Assembly: GCF_003182255.1 (NCBI RefSeq)
Contig: NZ_QGTQ01000004.1
Location: 180,538 to 244,537, forward strand
Source of the DNA: Paenibacillus cellulosilyticus
GTDB lineage: Bacteria; Bacillota; Bacilli; Paenibacillales; Paenibacillaceae
DNA: 64,000 nt
Direction: 5' to 3'
Within the stretch, counting starts at the first letter, position 1, and the number at the start of each line of letters is the position of its first letter. Below are positions 26,096 to 36,188 of the stretch, piece by piece. The notes under the pieces are model-generated. The model worked only from the letters and a program-made list of their open reading frames with translations. It ran no database searches and was not told where the DNA came from. The position numbers and the translations under genes are program-made.

Positions 26096-27991
26096 TTATT
26101 GCCCTGTTGCCATCCGTGTCCGGCGCGGCATCATTGCTTTCGCATCAGCAGCTACACGCTCCGCTGTTAGTCCTGTCTCTGCACGCTGCTCTTTTACCGA
26201 GCCATGCTCAACGAACACGTCAGGAACACCGATAATACGGACGTTCACGCCGAAAATCTGCTCCTGCGAGTAAAATTCCATCACTGCGCTGCCGAGACCG
26301 CCAAGCTCAGAGCCTTCCTCCAGCACGATGATCTGCATCCCATCGTCAGCAAGGGAGCGAAGCATAGCCTCATCAAGCGGCTTGATAAAACGAGCGTTGA
26401 TGATGCGCGGATTAATGCCTTCACGTTTCAACAGATCCGCTGCTTCTTCCGCGACACTGATCATCGGACCTATCGCAATAATGGCAACCTGCTCACCGCT
26501 GCGCAGCACTTCCCACGAACCGATCGGAATCGGCGTCATCTCCGCATCCATTGGAACACCAAGTCCATTCGTACGCGGATAACGAACAGCAATTGGACCA
26601 TCATTGTAGTCGATTGCTGTCTTCATCATGTTGCGAAGTTCGTTCTCGTCCTTCGGCATCATCAGTACCAGATTAGGAACATGGCGCAGGAACGGAATGT
26701 CATATACGCCATGATGCGTCTCGCCATCCGCACCAACGAAACCAGCCCGGTCGATTGCGAACACGACATTCAGATTTTGACGGCAAATATCGTGAACGAC
26801 TTGGTCGTATGCACGCTGCAAGAAGGTCGAATAAACGGCATAAACCGGCTTCATGCCTTCCATCGCAAGCGCAGCGGACATCGTTGCAGCATGCTGCTCC
26901 GCAATACCTACGTCAATCATCCTTTTCGGGAATCGGCCTGCGAATTTCATCAGACCAGAACCGCCCGGCATTGCAGGGGTTATCGCAATAATGCGTTCAT
27001 CCTTCTCGGCCAATTCCATAAGCGCATCGGCAAACACATCTGTGTACATTGGCGGTCCAACAGCCTTCACCACTTGACCCGACTCGATCTTGTAAGGCGT
27101 AATGCCGTGCCACTTGAACGAGTCTGCTTCTGCTGGCGAGTAACCTTTGCCTTTGATCGTTACGACGTGAACGAGCACTGGTCCTTCCACCTGCGAAGCC
27201 TGTTTAATCACTTCCATGAGCGCTGGAATATCATGTCCATCGACAGGACCGAAATACGTCAGTCCAAACTGCTCGAACAAAATGCCGCTGACGAGTAAAT
27301 ATTTCAAGCTGTCTTTGAATCGCTCAGCCGTCTTGGCAATCTTACCGCCAATCGCTGGGATTTTGTTCAGCAGGCTGTTCAACTCTTCCTTCGCCTTCTG
27401 ATAATGACGATCTGTACGGATTTTGCCGAGATAGTGATGCAATGCACCAACGTTAGGTGCGATCGACATTTCGTTGTCGTTAAGAATAACCATCAGGTTC
27501 TTCTTCTCGTGTCCGATATGGTTAAGCGCTTCGAGCGCCATACCGCCCGTCAGCGCACCGTCTCCGATAATTGCGACGACTTTGTTTGTTTCACCCTTCA
27601 GATCGCGCGCAAGCGCCATCCCCATCGCCGCAGACAACGAAGTGCTGCTATGGCCGGCTTCCCAAACATCATGCTCGCTCTCGGAACGCTTGACGAAACC
27701 GCAAAGTCCTTTGTACTTGCGGAGCGTATCGAACCGATCGCGTCTTCCTGTCAATATTTTGTGCACATAGGATTGATGACCCACGTCAAAAATAAACTTG
27801 TCAGTCGGACTATCAAATAAATAATGAAGCACCAAGGTCAACTCAACTACACCCAAATTCGGCGCGAGATGCCCCCCCGTCGATGATAGCTTCTCAATCA
27901 GAAACTGCCGAATTTCAGCAGCTAAAGTATCGAGCTCTGTCACGGATAGCTTCTTCAAGTCCTTAGGATCGTTAATATTGTCGAGCAGCAC
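26096..27991 (-). CDS. dxs: 1-deoxy-D-xylulose-5-phosphate synthase
   Basis: 631 aa from a GTG at 27991 ([15 protein letters not shown], the usual family start) with GAGGAAA 5 nt upstream; the TTG frame start at 28018 has no site. Transketolase-like: ThDP motif [40 protein letters not shown] (about 140-180), catalytic His in [15 protein letters not shown], and [15 protein letters not shown] in the pyrimidine domain. Condenses pyruvate with glyceraldehyde-3-phosphate, first step of the MEP isoprenoid pathway. Follows ispA, which uses its product line. Confidence 0.97.
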   Translation of the reverse strand: MLLDNINDPKDLKKLSVTELDTLAAEIRQFLIEKLSSTGGHLAPNLGVVELTLVLHYLFDSPTDKFIFDVGHQSYVHKILTGRRDRFDTLRKYKGLCGFVKRSESEHDVWEAGHSSTSLSAAMGMALARDLKGETNKVVAIIGDGALTGGMALEALNHIGHEKKNLMVILNDNEMSIAPNVGALHHYLGKIRTDRHYQKAKEELNSLLNKIPAIGGKIAKTAERFKDSLKYLLVSGILFEQFGLTYFGPVDGHDIPALMEVIKQASQVEGPVLVHVVTIKGKGYSPAEADSFKWHGITPYKIESGQVVKAVGPPMYTDVFADALMELAEKDERIIAITPAMPGGSGLMKFAGRFPKRMIDVGIAEQHAATMSAALAMEGMKPVYAVYSTFLQRAYDQVVHDICRQNLNVVFAIDRAGFVGADGETHHGVYDIPFLRHVPNLVLMMPKDENELRNMMKTAIDYNDGPIAVRYPRTNGLGVPMDAEMTPIPIGSWEVLRSGEQVAIIAIGPMISVAEEAADLLKREGINPRIINARFIKPLDEAMLRSLADDGMQIIVLEEGSELGGLGSAVMEFYSQEQIFGVNVRIIGVPDVFVEHGSVKEQRAETGLTAERVAADAKAMMPRRTRMATGQ

Positions 27992-28070
27992 GGCGCTTTC
28001 CTCACTTTCGCTAAACAACCACTAGTTTTGTCGAACCATCGACTTTTACCCGTTTTTAACCCATTATAAA

Positions 28071-28985
28071 TCAATGGTCGCGCTTCATCAAATAATCGGC
28101 GATACCGAATAGTCGTGCAGGCGCTTCGAGTTCAGCCTGGTTTAGCGCTTGTTTCGCAACATCAGTCAGTCGTTCGACCTCCATCTGGCTCTCTTCGAGA
28201 CCAATCAAGAATGGATAGGTCACCTTGTGCTGCTCCACGTCACTATTCGTTTTCTTACCAAGCTTCGCTTCATCACCAATCAAATCCAGGATGTCATCTT
28301 GAATTTGGAAGGCGAGACCAAGCGCTGTGCCGAATTCCGTCACACGCTCTAATTGCTCTGCTGTTGCTCCGCCAATCCATGCACCCGCCCGCAGTGAGAA
28401 AACGATCAAATCGCTCGTTTTATGCTGATGGATGTATTTCAACTGCTCGATCGACGTAACCCCTTGTTCCCCAAGCATATCCGCAGCCTGACCACCTACC
28501 ATGCCAGAAGCACCAGCAAGAACGGACAACTCTTCAACGATTTGCAATGCAATCTCAGCCGGAACCCCATTCACTCGTGCAGACTGCACAATGCTGTAAA
28601 AGGCGTGCGTAAGCAATGCATCTCCCGCCAATATCGCCATCGCTTCACCAAATACTTTATGATTCGTCAGCTTGCCGCGGCGATAATCATCATCATCCAT
28701 CGCGGGAAGATCATCGTGGATCAATGAATACGTATGAATCATTTCGATCGCGCATGCCACCGGCATCGCTGCTTTAGCGGCAGCCGGATTTCGTTGAATC
28801 GCTTCGGCAGCTGCCAGCACGAGCACTGGACGCAAACGTTTACCACCTGCATCTACCGAATACCCCATCGATTCTCGAAGCTGTGCTGGAACATCCCAAT
28901 TTGCAGGCAAGACCGACTTCAAAGCCGCTTCGACTTCGGCCGCAGTCTGACTGATATATTGTTGTGTTGTTAATGCCTCACTCAA
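28071..28985 (-). CDS. ispA: Farnesyl diphosphate synthase
   Basis: 304 aa from a TTG with GAGGGG 9 nt upstream, embedded in the end of xseB. First Asp-rich motif HDDLPAMDDDDYRRGKLTNHK (about 95) and second DDILDLIGDEAKLGKKTNSD (about 234) bind the Mg-diphosphates; KRLRPVLVLAA binds isopentenyl diphosphate. Makes the C15 precursor for undecaprenyl carriers, quinones and hopanoids. Co-transcribed with xseB and dxs. Confidence 0.95.
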   Translation of the reverse strand: MSEALTTQQYISQTAAEVEAALKSVLPANWDVPAQLRESMGYSVDAGGKRLRPVLVLAAAEAIQRNPAAAKAAMPVACAIEMIHTYSLIHDDLPAMDDDDYRRGKLTNHKVFGEAMAILAGDALLTHAFYSIVQSARVNGVPAEIALQIVEELSVLAGASGMVGGQAADMLGEQGVTSIEQLKYIHQHKTSDLIVFSLRAGAWIGGATAEQLERVTEFGTALGLAFQIQDDILDLIGDEAKLGKKTNSDVEQHKVTYPFLIGLEESQMEVERLTDVAKQALNQAELEAPARLFGIADYLMKRDH

Positions 28986-28989
28986 AGCT

Positions 28990-29238
28990 CTATTCCCCTC
29001 GCTCCTCATTAGGATTAGCAAACGGCTTGCGCTGCACGCCTTGCTCCGTTTCTACGAGAAGCTCGATCTTACGTTCGACCAATTCCAGCTTGCTTCCGCA
29101 CAGCTGCGACAGTCGCATCCCTTCTTGAAACAGCTCAATTGCCGTCTCCAGCGGAACATCGCCATTCTCCAGCTTCATGACGATCGTCTCCAGCTTCTCC
29201 ATTGCTTCCTCGAACGACAGCTGATCATTCGCTTCCAT
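28990..29238 (-). CDS. xseB: Exodeoxyribonuclease VII small subunit
   Basis: 82 aa: LSFEEAMEKLETIVMKLENGDVPLETAIELFQEGMRLSQLCGSKLELVERKIELL, the two-helix signature of XseB. ATG at 29238 with GAGGTG 9 nt upstream, overlapping the end of xseA by 14 bp (translational coupling). Partner of XseA in degrading single-stranded DNA. Confidence 0.95.
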   Translation of the reverse strand: MEANDQLSFEEAMEKLETIVMKLENGDVPLETAIELFQEGMRLSQLCGSKLELVERKIELLVETEQGVQRKPFANPNEERGE

Positions 29239-30592
29239 CGTTCTGATCACCTCGCATCGACCAAATATGGCAATCTAATAATCCGTCCGTTAGCTTCACT
29301 CGTATCATATCACCTGGTTGAACCTCTTCTACTGAACGAATCAGCTTCTTCTCACTCTCGTCGTAGACAAGACTATAACCACGCGCCATTACTTTCAAAG
29401 GGCTAAGCGCATCAAGCTGGCGAATGGAAGCCGTTAACCCTAATTTGCGTTCCTTCAGCTGCGCTGCCATTGCCGCCTCAAGTCGTCTGCGCATCATCAT
29501 ACGCTTCTCTGAAGCTGATTGTACCGCATGGCCCGGGTGTTGTGCTGCCAGCACCGTGCGAAGCCGCTCTAGTCGTTCGCGTCCGCGCTCTGCTCTACGA
29601 ACGGTTAGATGAGCAAGACGTTCCTGCAGTCGATCCAAACGCTCTGCTTGATCAAGCAGGTAACGCCGTGGATGGACGAAAAATGGTGATCGTCTCACGC
29701 GCTCCAGCCGATCACGAGACACTTTGACATACTGCCTGCCCGCTTGCACCAATCGTTGGTTGAGTCGTTCTACTTGACGATGAAGCTCACCCATATGCGG
29801 AACTGCCAGCTCTGCAGCAGCTGTCGGTGTAGCCGCTCGCAGGTCAGCAACGAAATCAGCAATCGTAAAATCTGTCTCATGGCCAACAGCAGAAATAACA
29901 GGGATAGCTGATGCTGCGATTGCTCTCGCTACTGCTTCTTCATTAAATGCCCACAGTTCTTCAAGCGATCCGCCGCCCCGCCCAACAATTAATACGTCCG
30001 TCTCTGCCATTCGGTTCATAAATTCAATCGCTCGAACAATCGAAGGCGCTGCACCTGCGCCTTGAACAAGCACAGGACAGACGATGATCGGAATAGACGG
30101 ATGGCGCCGCTGCAGCGTAATTATTACGTCGCGTACAGCCGCGCCAGTCGGAGATGTAATGACACCAATCGCCCGCGGGAGGGACGGAATAGGACGTTTG
30201 CGCGATGTGTCAAACAGCCCTTCATTCTCCAGCTTCCGCTTCAGCTGTTCATAGGCCAAGTACAAACTGCCAATTCCGTCGGGCTGCATGGCCGTTACAT
30301 AGAATTGATAGTTACCGTCGCGTTCATATACGGAAATGTTGCCCTGCGCAATCACTTTCGCGCCTTCCTTCGGAATGAATGGAAGGCCGCGATTGTGCGA
30401 GGCGAACATAATACATTTGATTCGGCTGTCGCTATCCTTCAGCGTAAAATACATATGACCGCTCGAATGATGGGTGAAATTCGAAATTTCACCACGAAGC
30501 CAGACATCGCCGAGCAGATTGTCTGCCTCCAGCTTCAGCTTAATGTATCGATTCAGTTCCTTGATCGAATAGATGCGAGGCTCTTTCGCCAT
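29225..30592 (-). CDS. xseA: Exodeoxyribonuclease VII large subunit
   Basis: 455 aa. N-terminal OB-fold (about 1-105, LGDVWLRGEISNFTHHSSGHMYFTLKDSDSRIKCIMF), catalytic domain with IGVITSPTGAAVRDVIITLQRRHP, VLIVGRGGGSLEELWAFNEEAVARAIAASAIPVISAVGHETDFTIADFVADLRAATPTAAAE, a helical arm, and C-terminal ARGYSLVYD. Processive nuclease for single-stranded DNA. Start 5 bp after the folD stop. Confidence 0.96.
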   Translation of the reverse strand: MAKEPRIYSIKELNRYIKLKLEADNLLGDVWLRGEISNFTHHSSGHMYFTLKDSDSRIKCIMFASHNRGLPFIPKEGAKVIAQGNISVYERDGNYQFYVTAMQPDGIGSLYLAYEQLKRKLENEGLFDTSRKRPIPSLPRAIGVITSPTGAAVRDVIITLQRRHPSIPIIVCPVLVQGAGAAPSIVRAIEFMNRMAETDVLIVGRGGGSLEELWAFNEEAVARAIAASAIPVISAVGHETDFTIADFVADLRAATPTAAAELAVPHMGELHRQVERLNQRLVQAGRQYVKVSRDRLERVRRSPFFVHPRRYLLDQAERLDRLQERLAHLTVRRAERGRERLERLRTVLAAQHPGHAVQSASEKRMMMRRRLEAAMAAQLKERKLGLTASIRQLDALSPLKVMARGYSLVYDESEKKLIRSVEEVQPGDMIRVKLTDGLLDCHIWSMRGDQNDGSE

Positions 30593-30597
30593 TCACA

Positions 30598-31455
30598 TCA
30601 CCCGATTCCGTGTGCTTTCTTAGCTGCCTTCAGTGTATTGCTCATAAGCATAGTAATCGTCATCGGACCAACGCCGCCTGGTACAGGCGTGATCGCACCC
30701 GAAACCTCCAAGCAATCTTCATAGTCAACGTCGCCAGCAAGTTTGCCATCAGGGAGACGGTTGATACCTACGTCAATAACGACTGCTCCTGGTTTCACAT
30801 ACGAAGAATCGATAGCTTTCGCACGGCCGATTGCTGCCACGAGAATATCAGCTTGGGATGCGATTTCTTTCAGATTTGCCGTACGTGAGTGGCAGATCGT
30901 AACCGTTGCATTCTCGCGGAGGAGAAGCATTGCAACTGGTTTACCTACGATGTTGCTGCGGCCAATGACAACGGCATGTTTGCCCGCGATGTCCGTGCCT
31001 GCACGTTTGATCAGCTCAATAACACCCGCTGGCGTACATGGAAGCAAGCTGTCGTCGCCGATTACCAGGTTGCCGACGCTCTCTGGGTGGAAGCCGTCTA
31101 CGTCTTTATCAACGCTGATGGCATCAATAACGGCCTTCTCGTTAATATGTTTAGGCAGTGGAAGCTGCACAAGGATACCATTAATCGTCGATTGCTCATT
31201 CAGCTTATGAATAAGCGCAAGCAGTTCTTCTTCACTCGTATCTGCACTCAGACGATGAACCTCCGAATAGAAACCGAGTTGAATGCACGCTTTCTCTTTG
31301 CTGCCAACGTACACTTTGGATGCCGGATCTTCACCAACGAGTACAACTGCGAGGCCCGGTACGACGCCTTGCTGACGAAGCTTGTCCGTCTCTGCTTTAA
31401 CCTCTTCGCGAATCATATCCGAAATTGCTTTACCATTAATGATTTGTGCCGTCAT
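30598..31455 (-). CDS. folD: Methylenetetrahydrofolate dehydrogenase/cyclohydrolase FolD
   Basis: 285 aa bifunctional enzyme. [29 protein letters not shown] (catalytic Lys, about 40-65), LPLPKHI, DVDGFHP, and the NADP fold [35 protein letters not shown] (about 158-192), [14 protein letters not shown] near the C terminus. Interconverts methylene- and formyl-THF for purine and thymidylate synthesis. GGAGG lies 10 nt before the ATG. Confidence 0.97.
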   Translation of the reverse strand: MTAQIINGKAISDMIREEVKAETDKLRQQGVVPGLAVVLVGEDPASKVYVGSKEKACIQLGFYSEVHRLSADTSEEELLALIHKLNEQSTINGILVQLPLPKHINEKAVIDAISVDKDVDGFHPESVGNLVIGDDSLLPCTPAGVIELIKRAGTDIAGKHAVVIGRSNIVGKPVAMLLLRENATVTICHSRTANLKEIASQADILVAAIGRAKAIDSSYVKPGAVVIDVGINRLPDGKLAGDVDYEDCLEVSGAITPVPGGVGPMTITMLMSNTLKAAKKAHGIG

Positions 31456-31492
31456 GACTAACCGTCCTCCACCTTGTTTTGTTTATTTATAT

Positions 31493-31945
31493 TTATTGAT
31501 CTTGCTTGGAACTGTTAATTGCGCCAATAAGCTTACCAAGTACGCCGTTAACGAACTTGCCTGATTCATCGGTACCAAAATGCTTCGCAAGCTCAATCGC
31601 TTCATTGATCGCTGCTTTAGGCGGAACATCATCGCGGAATACCATCTCGTAGCATGCGAGACGCAGCACTTGACGGTCTACCCGGGAGAGACGATCTACC
31701 TGCCAGCCGGTCAAATGCTGCTGCAGCATCTCGTCAATCGCTTTCTTGCGCTCAACCACGCCCATTACAAGCTCACGTGTATATTCATTCACCTTAGCCG
31801 CTTCTGCCGGCTCTGCACCGAGCTCATTGTCGTGCTGGCGCGCTTCCTCCATCAGCATGTCAACTGCTTCTGCAGCTGTTACTTCATTCATTTCCATCTG
31901 GTACAAACTTTGTACCGCAATTTCCCGAGCCAATCTTCGCTTCAT
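31493..31945 (-). CDS. nusB: Transcription antitermination factor NusB
   Basis: 150 aa all-helical RNA-binding protein: RRLAREIAVQSLYQMEMN at the N terminus and VDRQVLRLACYEMVFRDDVPPKAAINEAIELAKHFGTDESGKFVNGVLGKL at the C terminus. With NusE binds boxA of rRNA leaders. AAGGAGG immediately before the ATG. Upstream lies a ~390-bp gene-free stretch with tandem hairpins and the block shared with the accB leader. Confidence 0.96.
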   Translation of the reverse strand: MKRRLAREIAVQSLYQMEMNEVTAAEAVDMLMEEARQHDNELGAEPAEAAKVNEYTRELVMGVVERKKAIDEMLQQHLTGWQVDRLSRVDRQVLRLACYEMVFRDDVPPKAAINEAIELAKHFGTDESGKFVNGVLGKLIGAINSSKQDQ

Positions 31946-32032
31946 GGGGCCTCCTTCAAACTTCCGTCGTAAATCGGTCCATCGCCCGTTTACCTGTAAC
32001 GTTAACTATCATGTGCATATATGAACATGAGA

Positions 32033-32139
32033 AAACCTCTGTCGAGGCCATTCGATTCGAACAAGGCCGCGTACAGAGGCAAATTATGAAAAAAACCTCT
32101 ATCGAAGCCTAAACAAGATGAGCGACCGCGCCTAGAGGT
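32033..32139 (-). terminator. Two tandem hairpin terminators, 60 bp apart, between the amaP operon and nusB
   Basis: CCTCTGT/ACAGAGG (32036-32042 / 32073-32079) followed on the minus strand by TTTT, and CCTCTA/TAGAGG (32096-32101 / 32133-32138) followed by seven T. The two units look duplicated. They may end the DUF2273/amaP transcript or attenuate nusB. The rest of 31946-32339 has no gene that I can support. Confidence 0.6.
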
Positions 32140-32160
32140 AGATTTTATCGCCAATAAGAA
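32117..32160 (-). promoter_or_regulatory. Conserved leader element upstream of nusB (shared with accB)
   Basis: On the minus strand TTCTTATTGGCGATAAAA-TCTACC (32137-32160), a short spacer, then GGTCGCTCATC (32117-32127). Both blocks recur at 35844-35915 before accB with one mismatch. Here the second half is part of the terminator hairpin at 32096-32138, so it could act as an attenuator. Confidence 0.55.
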
Positions 32161-32339
32161 TTTGCACATTCGAGAAACTCGAAAGCCGCTGCATTCTCAT
32201 ATGGAGAAAATCTTGACGGCTTATGAATCAAGCCAGAGTCAAAGAGCATGTCGCTAGCGCGACCAAAACCTATGATCTCCTCCCTGCTCCGAACAGCGGC
32301 TTCAACGCCTGCTTCCGGAGTACGGAGGAGACCACAGAA

Positions 32340-32579
32340 TTATCGGAATGGACGTTGTCGACTGAGCAGACGATCCACCCAATCTACCACCTTGCTCCAT
32401 GGGAGCAGCGGGCCTTCGCCCTTATCCACCCGTTTGCCTAGCACAAAACCAACTGTTATTAGAAAAGCAAACACGAGCATGTCCCAAAAACCGACGATCA
32501 AATAAACGACGCCCAATAGAAATCCGGCGGCCGCTCCGGCTATTCTCCCTGGATACTCGTTCAGCCATTGCTTCCACAT
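32340..32579 (-). CDS. DUF2273 small membrane protein
   Basis: 79 aa with two membrane helices (about 13-50: IAGAAAGFLLGVVYLIVGFWDMLVFAFLITVGFVLG) and a basic amphipathic tail. Matches DUF2273 proteins encoded with AmaP and Asp23 in Gram-positive cell-envelope stress operons. GAGGTGGG lies upstream of the ATG. 15 bp after amaP, so co-transcribed. Confidence 0.85.
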   Translation of the reverse strand: MWKQWLNEYPGRIAGAAAGFLLGVVYLIVGFWDMLVFAFLITVGFVLGKRVDKGEGPLLPWSKVVDWVDRLLSRQRPFR

Positions 32580-32594
32580 CGGGCTATCCCACCT

Positions 32595-33155
32595 CTATTC
32601 TACGCGGCTTTTGAATGCAGGAGCTTGTACTACATTCGCAACATATACCGAAACCCCAGCAACCGGGATGCCCGTAACCTCTTCAACATGTCCTTTAACG
32701 GAACGTTGAATCTCTTCCGTAAGAGCTGGGATAGACGAATCGCCGTCCACAACCGTACGAATGACGATATCTAGGCCAGCTTCCGAGATGCGGATACGTG
32801 CACGCAAATCCTTCAGGCCGCGATGCTTTGAAGCCGCTTTGAGTGCAAGGTTCTCAACCGTCTCCATCGAAATCCGAATGTCACCAAATTCATTGCGTTG
32901 ATCGATAGACTGCGAGGTGTTTCCGCTGCGCTTCACCGATATGTAGAACAAGCGCAGGCTAATCAAGAACAGGACAACGCCTATAACCGCTCCAACGACT
33001 TGGATCCATTGCACATCATCGTAGAATTGCGATACAGCATCAATTGCTGTCTGCTCTGGAATCCAACGAAGGCTAATGCAGAACAGGCCGATCGAAGCTG
33101 CACCAATGACAATGCTGTACACGAAAAGCAATAGCTTGTCTATCATTCTGACCAA
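32595..33155 (-). CDS. amaP: Alkaline shock membrane anchor protein AmaP
   Basis: 186 aa from a TTG with AGAGGAGG 7 nt upstream. Two N-terminal membrane helices (about 6-32 and 50-72), then an Asp23-like cytoplasmic domain (GDIRISMETVENLALKAASKHRGLKDLRARIRISEAGLDIVIRTVVDGDSSIPALTEEIQRSVKGHVEEVTGI). It anchors Asp23 to the membrane. Separated from the asp23-type gene by a terminator, so possibly a separate transcript. Confidence 0.88.
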   Translation of the reverse strand: MVRMIDKLLLFVYSIVIGAASIGLFCISLRWIPEQTAIDAVSQFYDDVQWIQVVGAVIGVVLFLISLRLFYISVKRSGNTSQSIDQRNEFGDIRISMETVENLALKAASKHRGLKDLRARIRISEAGLDIVIRTVVDGDSSIPALTEEIQRSVKGHVEEVTGIPVAGVSVYVANVVQAPAFKSRVE

Positions 33156-33184
33156 CGTAAAGCCTCCTCTGGCATAACGGAATG

Positions 33185-33229
33185 AAAACCCCCTTGCGCG
33201 AGCGGACGCCCAATCACGAGGGGGTTTTT
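33185..33229. terminator. Terminator between asp23-type gene and amaP
   Basis: AAAACCCCC (33185-33193) / GGGGGTTTT (33221-33229); symmetrical, so it can work on both strands. Confidence 0.6.
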
Positions 33230-33369
33230 ACAAATCCAAGAAGTATAAATTCTCACTTTATACTAGGCTTGAATTTCTCCGGAGTAAAACGCACTTCGCC
33301 GTTTGAAAGCGGCAGCAGACGTTTCACCTTGGTTCTTGCCAAACCGCGCAACTCACGCGATTCGTGCAA

Positions 33370-33783
33370 CTATTTCACCCGCTGGTATATGTCTTCGTCA
33401 TCCGTCTTCTCTACCGTTTTGAAATGTACGTCATGAATATGAACGTTCACTTCAACAACATGCAGCCCTGTCATCGACTCGATCGAGCGCTTGACGCTGC
33501 GCTGAATGTCCGACGCGACATCGGGTATGCGGTTGCCGAATTCGACAATGATCGAAACGTCCACAGCTGCTTCGCGCTGGCCGACTTCGACCTTCACACC
33601 TTTGGACAAGTTTTTCCGTCCTAGCAACTCAGCGATCCCGCCGACGAAGCCGCCGCTCATGCCGGCAACGCCTTCTACTTCTACAGTCGCCAATCCGGCG
33701 ATGACCTCGATTACTTCAGGCGCGATTTGAATAGTCCCAATATCCGTCCGTTCGTAATCTGCAGCAATCGTACTCATGATCAT
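33370..33783 (-). CDS. yqhY: Asp23/Gls24-family protein (YqhY-like)
   Basis: 137 aa. TIQIAPEVIEVIAGLATVEVEGVAGMSGGF, KVEVGQREAAVDVSIIVEFGNRIPDVASDIQRSVKRSIESMTGLHVVEVNVHIHDV: a complete Asp23 domain. GGAGG lies 5 nt before the ATG at 33783 (or 11 nt before an ATG two codons later). In B. subtilis yqhY lies beside accCB and affects acetyl-CoA carboxylase activity and lipid homeostasis; same neighbourhood here. Confidence 0.88.
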   Translation of the reverse strand: MIMSTIAADYERTDIGTIQIAPEVIEVIAGLATVEVEGVAGMSGGFVGGIAELLGRKNLSKGVKVEVGQREAAVDVSIIVEFGNRIPDVASDIQRSVKRSIESMTGLHVVEVNVHIHDVHFKTVEKTDDEDIYQRVK

Positions 33784-33908
33784 CTGCACCTCCCTAAGAT
33801 TCGAGCGCATCTCCGAGCCTCGTAAGCCGGAGGCTTATCCGCTTCTAATCTCTATACTATAACATCAGGCCAGATTTATGACAAACCTTGACCGAATGCT
33901 AGCAAGCT

Positions 33909-35282
33909 TTATACTTCTTCAGGTTCCGCCTCTGGATTGTTCACATCATATTCTTCTAGGAACTTGATATCAAACGTTCCTTTGATGAATTTCGGATGAT
34001 TGAGCAGCTTCAGATGGAACGGAATCGTCGTCTTAATACCTTCAATCTCAAACTCATACAGCGCACGCTTCATACGAGCGATCGCTTCATCGCGTGTTGC
34101 GCCCCATACGATAAGTTTCGCGATCATCGAATCATAGTGCGGCGAAATCGTATACCCTGGATATGCACCAGAGTCCACACGGACGCCCAAACCGCCTGGA
34201 GGCAGATAGAATTGGATCTGACCCGGGGATGGCATGAAATTACGCTCCGAATCCTCTGCGTTGATACGGCACTCAATCGCCCAGCCGTTCGGCTTAATGT
34301 CCTCCTGGGTGAACGAGAGTGGATTGCCCTCTGCAACGGAGATCATCTCTGCGATCAGGTCAACATTCGTAATAAGCTCCGTTACCGGATGCTCTACCTG
34401 AATACGCGTGTTCATCTCCATGAAGTAGAACTTGCCATCTGGACCGAGCAAGAACTCGAGTGTACCCGCACCGGAATATTCAACGGCAAGCGCTGCACGT
34501 ACAGCTGCTTGACCCATCTGTTCACGGAGCGCTGGCGACAGCACAGGGCATGGCGCCTCTTCTACGAGCTTCTGACGGCGGCGCTGCACGGAGCAGTCAC
34601 GCTCGAACAAATGCACAGCGTTGCCGTGCTTGTCCGCCATGATTTGAATCTCAACGTGCTTCATGCCTGTCAAATATTTCTCCAGATAAACGCCTGCGTT
34701 GCCAAAAGCCTTCTGAGCTTCTTGCTGCGCCGTCGTAATCTGGCTAATAAGTGAATCTTCGTCATCCGCAATACGAATGCCTTTGCCGCCGCCGCCTGCA
34801 GTTGCTTTAATGATGACTGGGTAGCCGATTTCACGTGCAACGCGTACCGCTTCATCCAAGTCTTCGACGAGGCCGTCAGAGCCTGGGATAACAGGTACGT
34901 TGGCATCCTTCATCGTCTGCTTCGCAACCGCTTTGTCGCCCATCTTGGAGATGGCATTAGGGGAAGGACCGATAAACGTGACGTTGCACGATTCGCAAAT
35001 CTCTGCAAAGTCAGCGTTCTCAGACAAGAAACCGTAGCCTGGGTGAATCGCATCGCAGCCCGTAAGCGTTGCGACGCTCATAATGTTAGTCAAGTTCAAG
35101 TAGCTGTCCTTCGACAGCGTAGGTCCGATGCAATACGCTTCGTCAGCCAATCGCACGTGCAGGGACTCGCGATCAGCTTCCGAATAAACAGCAACCGTCG
35201 AAATACCTTTTTCACGGCAAGCGCGAATGATGCGAACAGCAATCTCGCCGCGGTTAGCGATCAAAATTTTCTCGAATTTCAA
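33909..35282 (-). CDS. accC: Biotin carboxylase subunit of acetyl-CoA carboxylase
   Basis: 457 aa ATP-grasp enzyme. [27 protein letters not shown] loop [13 protein letters not shown] (about 158-170), [56 protein letters not shown] (catalytic Glu and Arg). Carboxylates biotin on AccB for malonyl-CoA synthesis. TTG start with AAAGGGG 7 nt upstream; follows accB by 58 bp. Confidence 0.97.
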   Translation of the reverse strand: MKFEKILIANRGEIAVRIIRACREKGISTVAVYSEADRESLHVRLADEAYCIGPTLSKDSYLNLTNIMSVATLTGCDAIHPGYGFLSENADFAEICESCNVTFIGPSPNAISKMGDKAVAKQTMKDANVPVIPGSDGLVEDLDEAVRVAREIGYPVIIKATAGGGGKGIRIADDEDSLISQITTAQQEAQKAFGNAGVYLEKYLTGMKHVEIQIMADKHGNAVHLFERDCSVQRRRQKLVEEAPCPVLSPALREQMGQAAVRAALAVEYSGAGTLEFLLGPDGKFYFMEMNTRIQVEHPVTELITNVDLIAEMISVAEGNPLSFTQEDIKPNGWAIECRINAEDSERNFMPSPGQIQFYLPPGGLGVRVDSGAYPGYTISPHYDSMIAKLIVWGATRDEAIARMKRALYEFEIEGIKTTIPFHLKLLNHPKFIKGTFDIKFLEEYDVNNPEAEPEEV

Positions 35283-35340
35283 TTGGAAACCCCTTTCAGA
35301 AGAAGACTGGACAGCAGGTCGTCGATGACGACGCGATCCC

Positions 35341-35820
35341 TTATTCCGGTTTAACGAGGAAGAGCGGTTGGCCGAATTCGACCAATTGACCGTTCTCGAC
35401 GAGCACTTCCACGATCTCGCCGCGCACTTCCGCTTCGATCTCGTTCATCAGCTTCATCGCTTCCAAAATACATACAACCGACTTGTCCGAAACGCGTGAG
35501 CCCTTTTGTACAAATGGGCCAGCTTCTGGCGATGGTGCTGCATAGAACGTACCAACCATTGGGGACACGATCTTGTGCAGGTTATCTGCAGGCGCTGCAG
35601 CAGGTGCAGCTGCCGCTGGAGCAGCCGCTTGGCTAACAGCAGCCACTGGAGCTGGTGCGATAGCTTGTACAGCCGGAGCAGCCGCTTGAACCGTTACAAC
35701 TTCTGTTTTGCCAGGTTTACGGATAAGCAGACGAGTACCTTCGTTCTCAATCTCAACTTCTTGAACCGTCGACTGGTCGATCAGCTTGATTAGTTCTTTT
35801 ATTTCGTTCAGTTTAAACAT
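35341..35820 (-). CDS. accB: Biotin carboxyl carrier protein
   Basis: 159 aa. N-terminal helix ([27 protein letters not shown]), Ala/Pro-rich linker (about 45-80), C-terminal biotinyl domain with [22 protein letters not shown]; the Lys of EAMKM-type motif carries biotin. AAGGAG lies upstream of the ATG; the 5' leader contains the structured element at 35844-35915. Confidence 0.96.
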   Translation of the reverse strand: MFKLNEIKELIKLIDQSTVQEVEIENEGTRLLIRKPGKTEVVTVQAAAPAVQAIAPAPVAAVSQAAAPAAAAPAAAPADNLHKIVSPMVGTFYAAPSPEAGPFVQKGSRVSDKSVVCILEAMKLMNEIEAEVRGEIVEVLVENGQLVEFGQPLFLVKPE

Positions 35821-35843
35821 TCGTAAGTTTCACTCCTTCATTA

Positions 35844-35941
35844 GATGAGCGACCTATAGCTTTGCGGAGCAAAGCAGCTTCGTAAGCTTGTGGTAGGTTT
35901 TATCGCCAATAAGAAATTAATCTTTCCTGATGCCCAGGAAA
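35844..35941 (-). promoter_or_regulatory. Structured leader element upstream of accB
   Basis: Minus strand, in order: hairpin TTTCCTG/CAGGAAA (35923-35941), block TTCTTATTGGCGATAAAACC (35896-35915) ending CTACC, helix ACCTA...TAGGT enclosing hairpins AGCTT-ACG-AAGCT and GCTTTGC-TCC-GCAAAGC, then GGTCGCTCATC (35844-35854) just before the accB Shine-Dalgarno. The nesting looks like a three-way junction. The rest of 35942-36120 is AT-rich with a TATAAT near 36045 on the minus strand; no gene is seen. Confidence 0.55.
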
Positions 35942-36121
35942 CAAATAAATTCTTATGTGGTAACAAAGCATGACCGTCTTGAACCGTGGTCTATGTACCT
36001 CACATGGTAGAATGGCAATTGTTACCCATAACGAATGTATTATAACATAAACACTAACGAACAAACATAGTTTTTATGCCAGCGCATCAGGCTAACGACT
36101 TGAATTAACATTTTATAGGGA

Positions 36122-36165
36122 AATATTTAAAAGCTCCGCCGGCGGCATGATCCGCTGCGGAGCTT
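36122..36165 (-). terminator. Terminator of the spoIIIA operon
   Basis: AAGCTCCGC (36131-36139) / GCGGAGCTT (36157-36165); on the minus strand TTTTAAATATTT follows. Confidence 0.75.
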
Positions 36166-36188
36166 CTGATTTTACCAGTGTTTATTCA

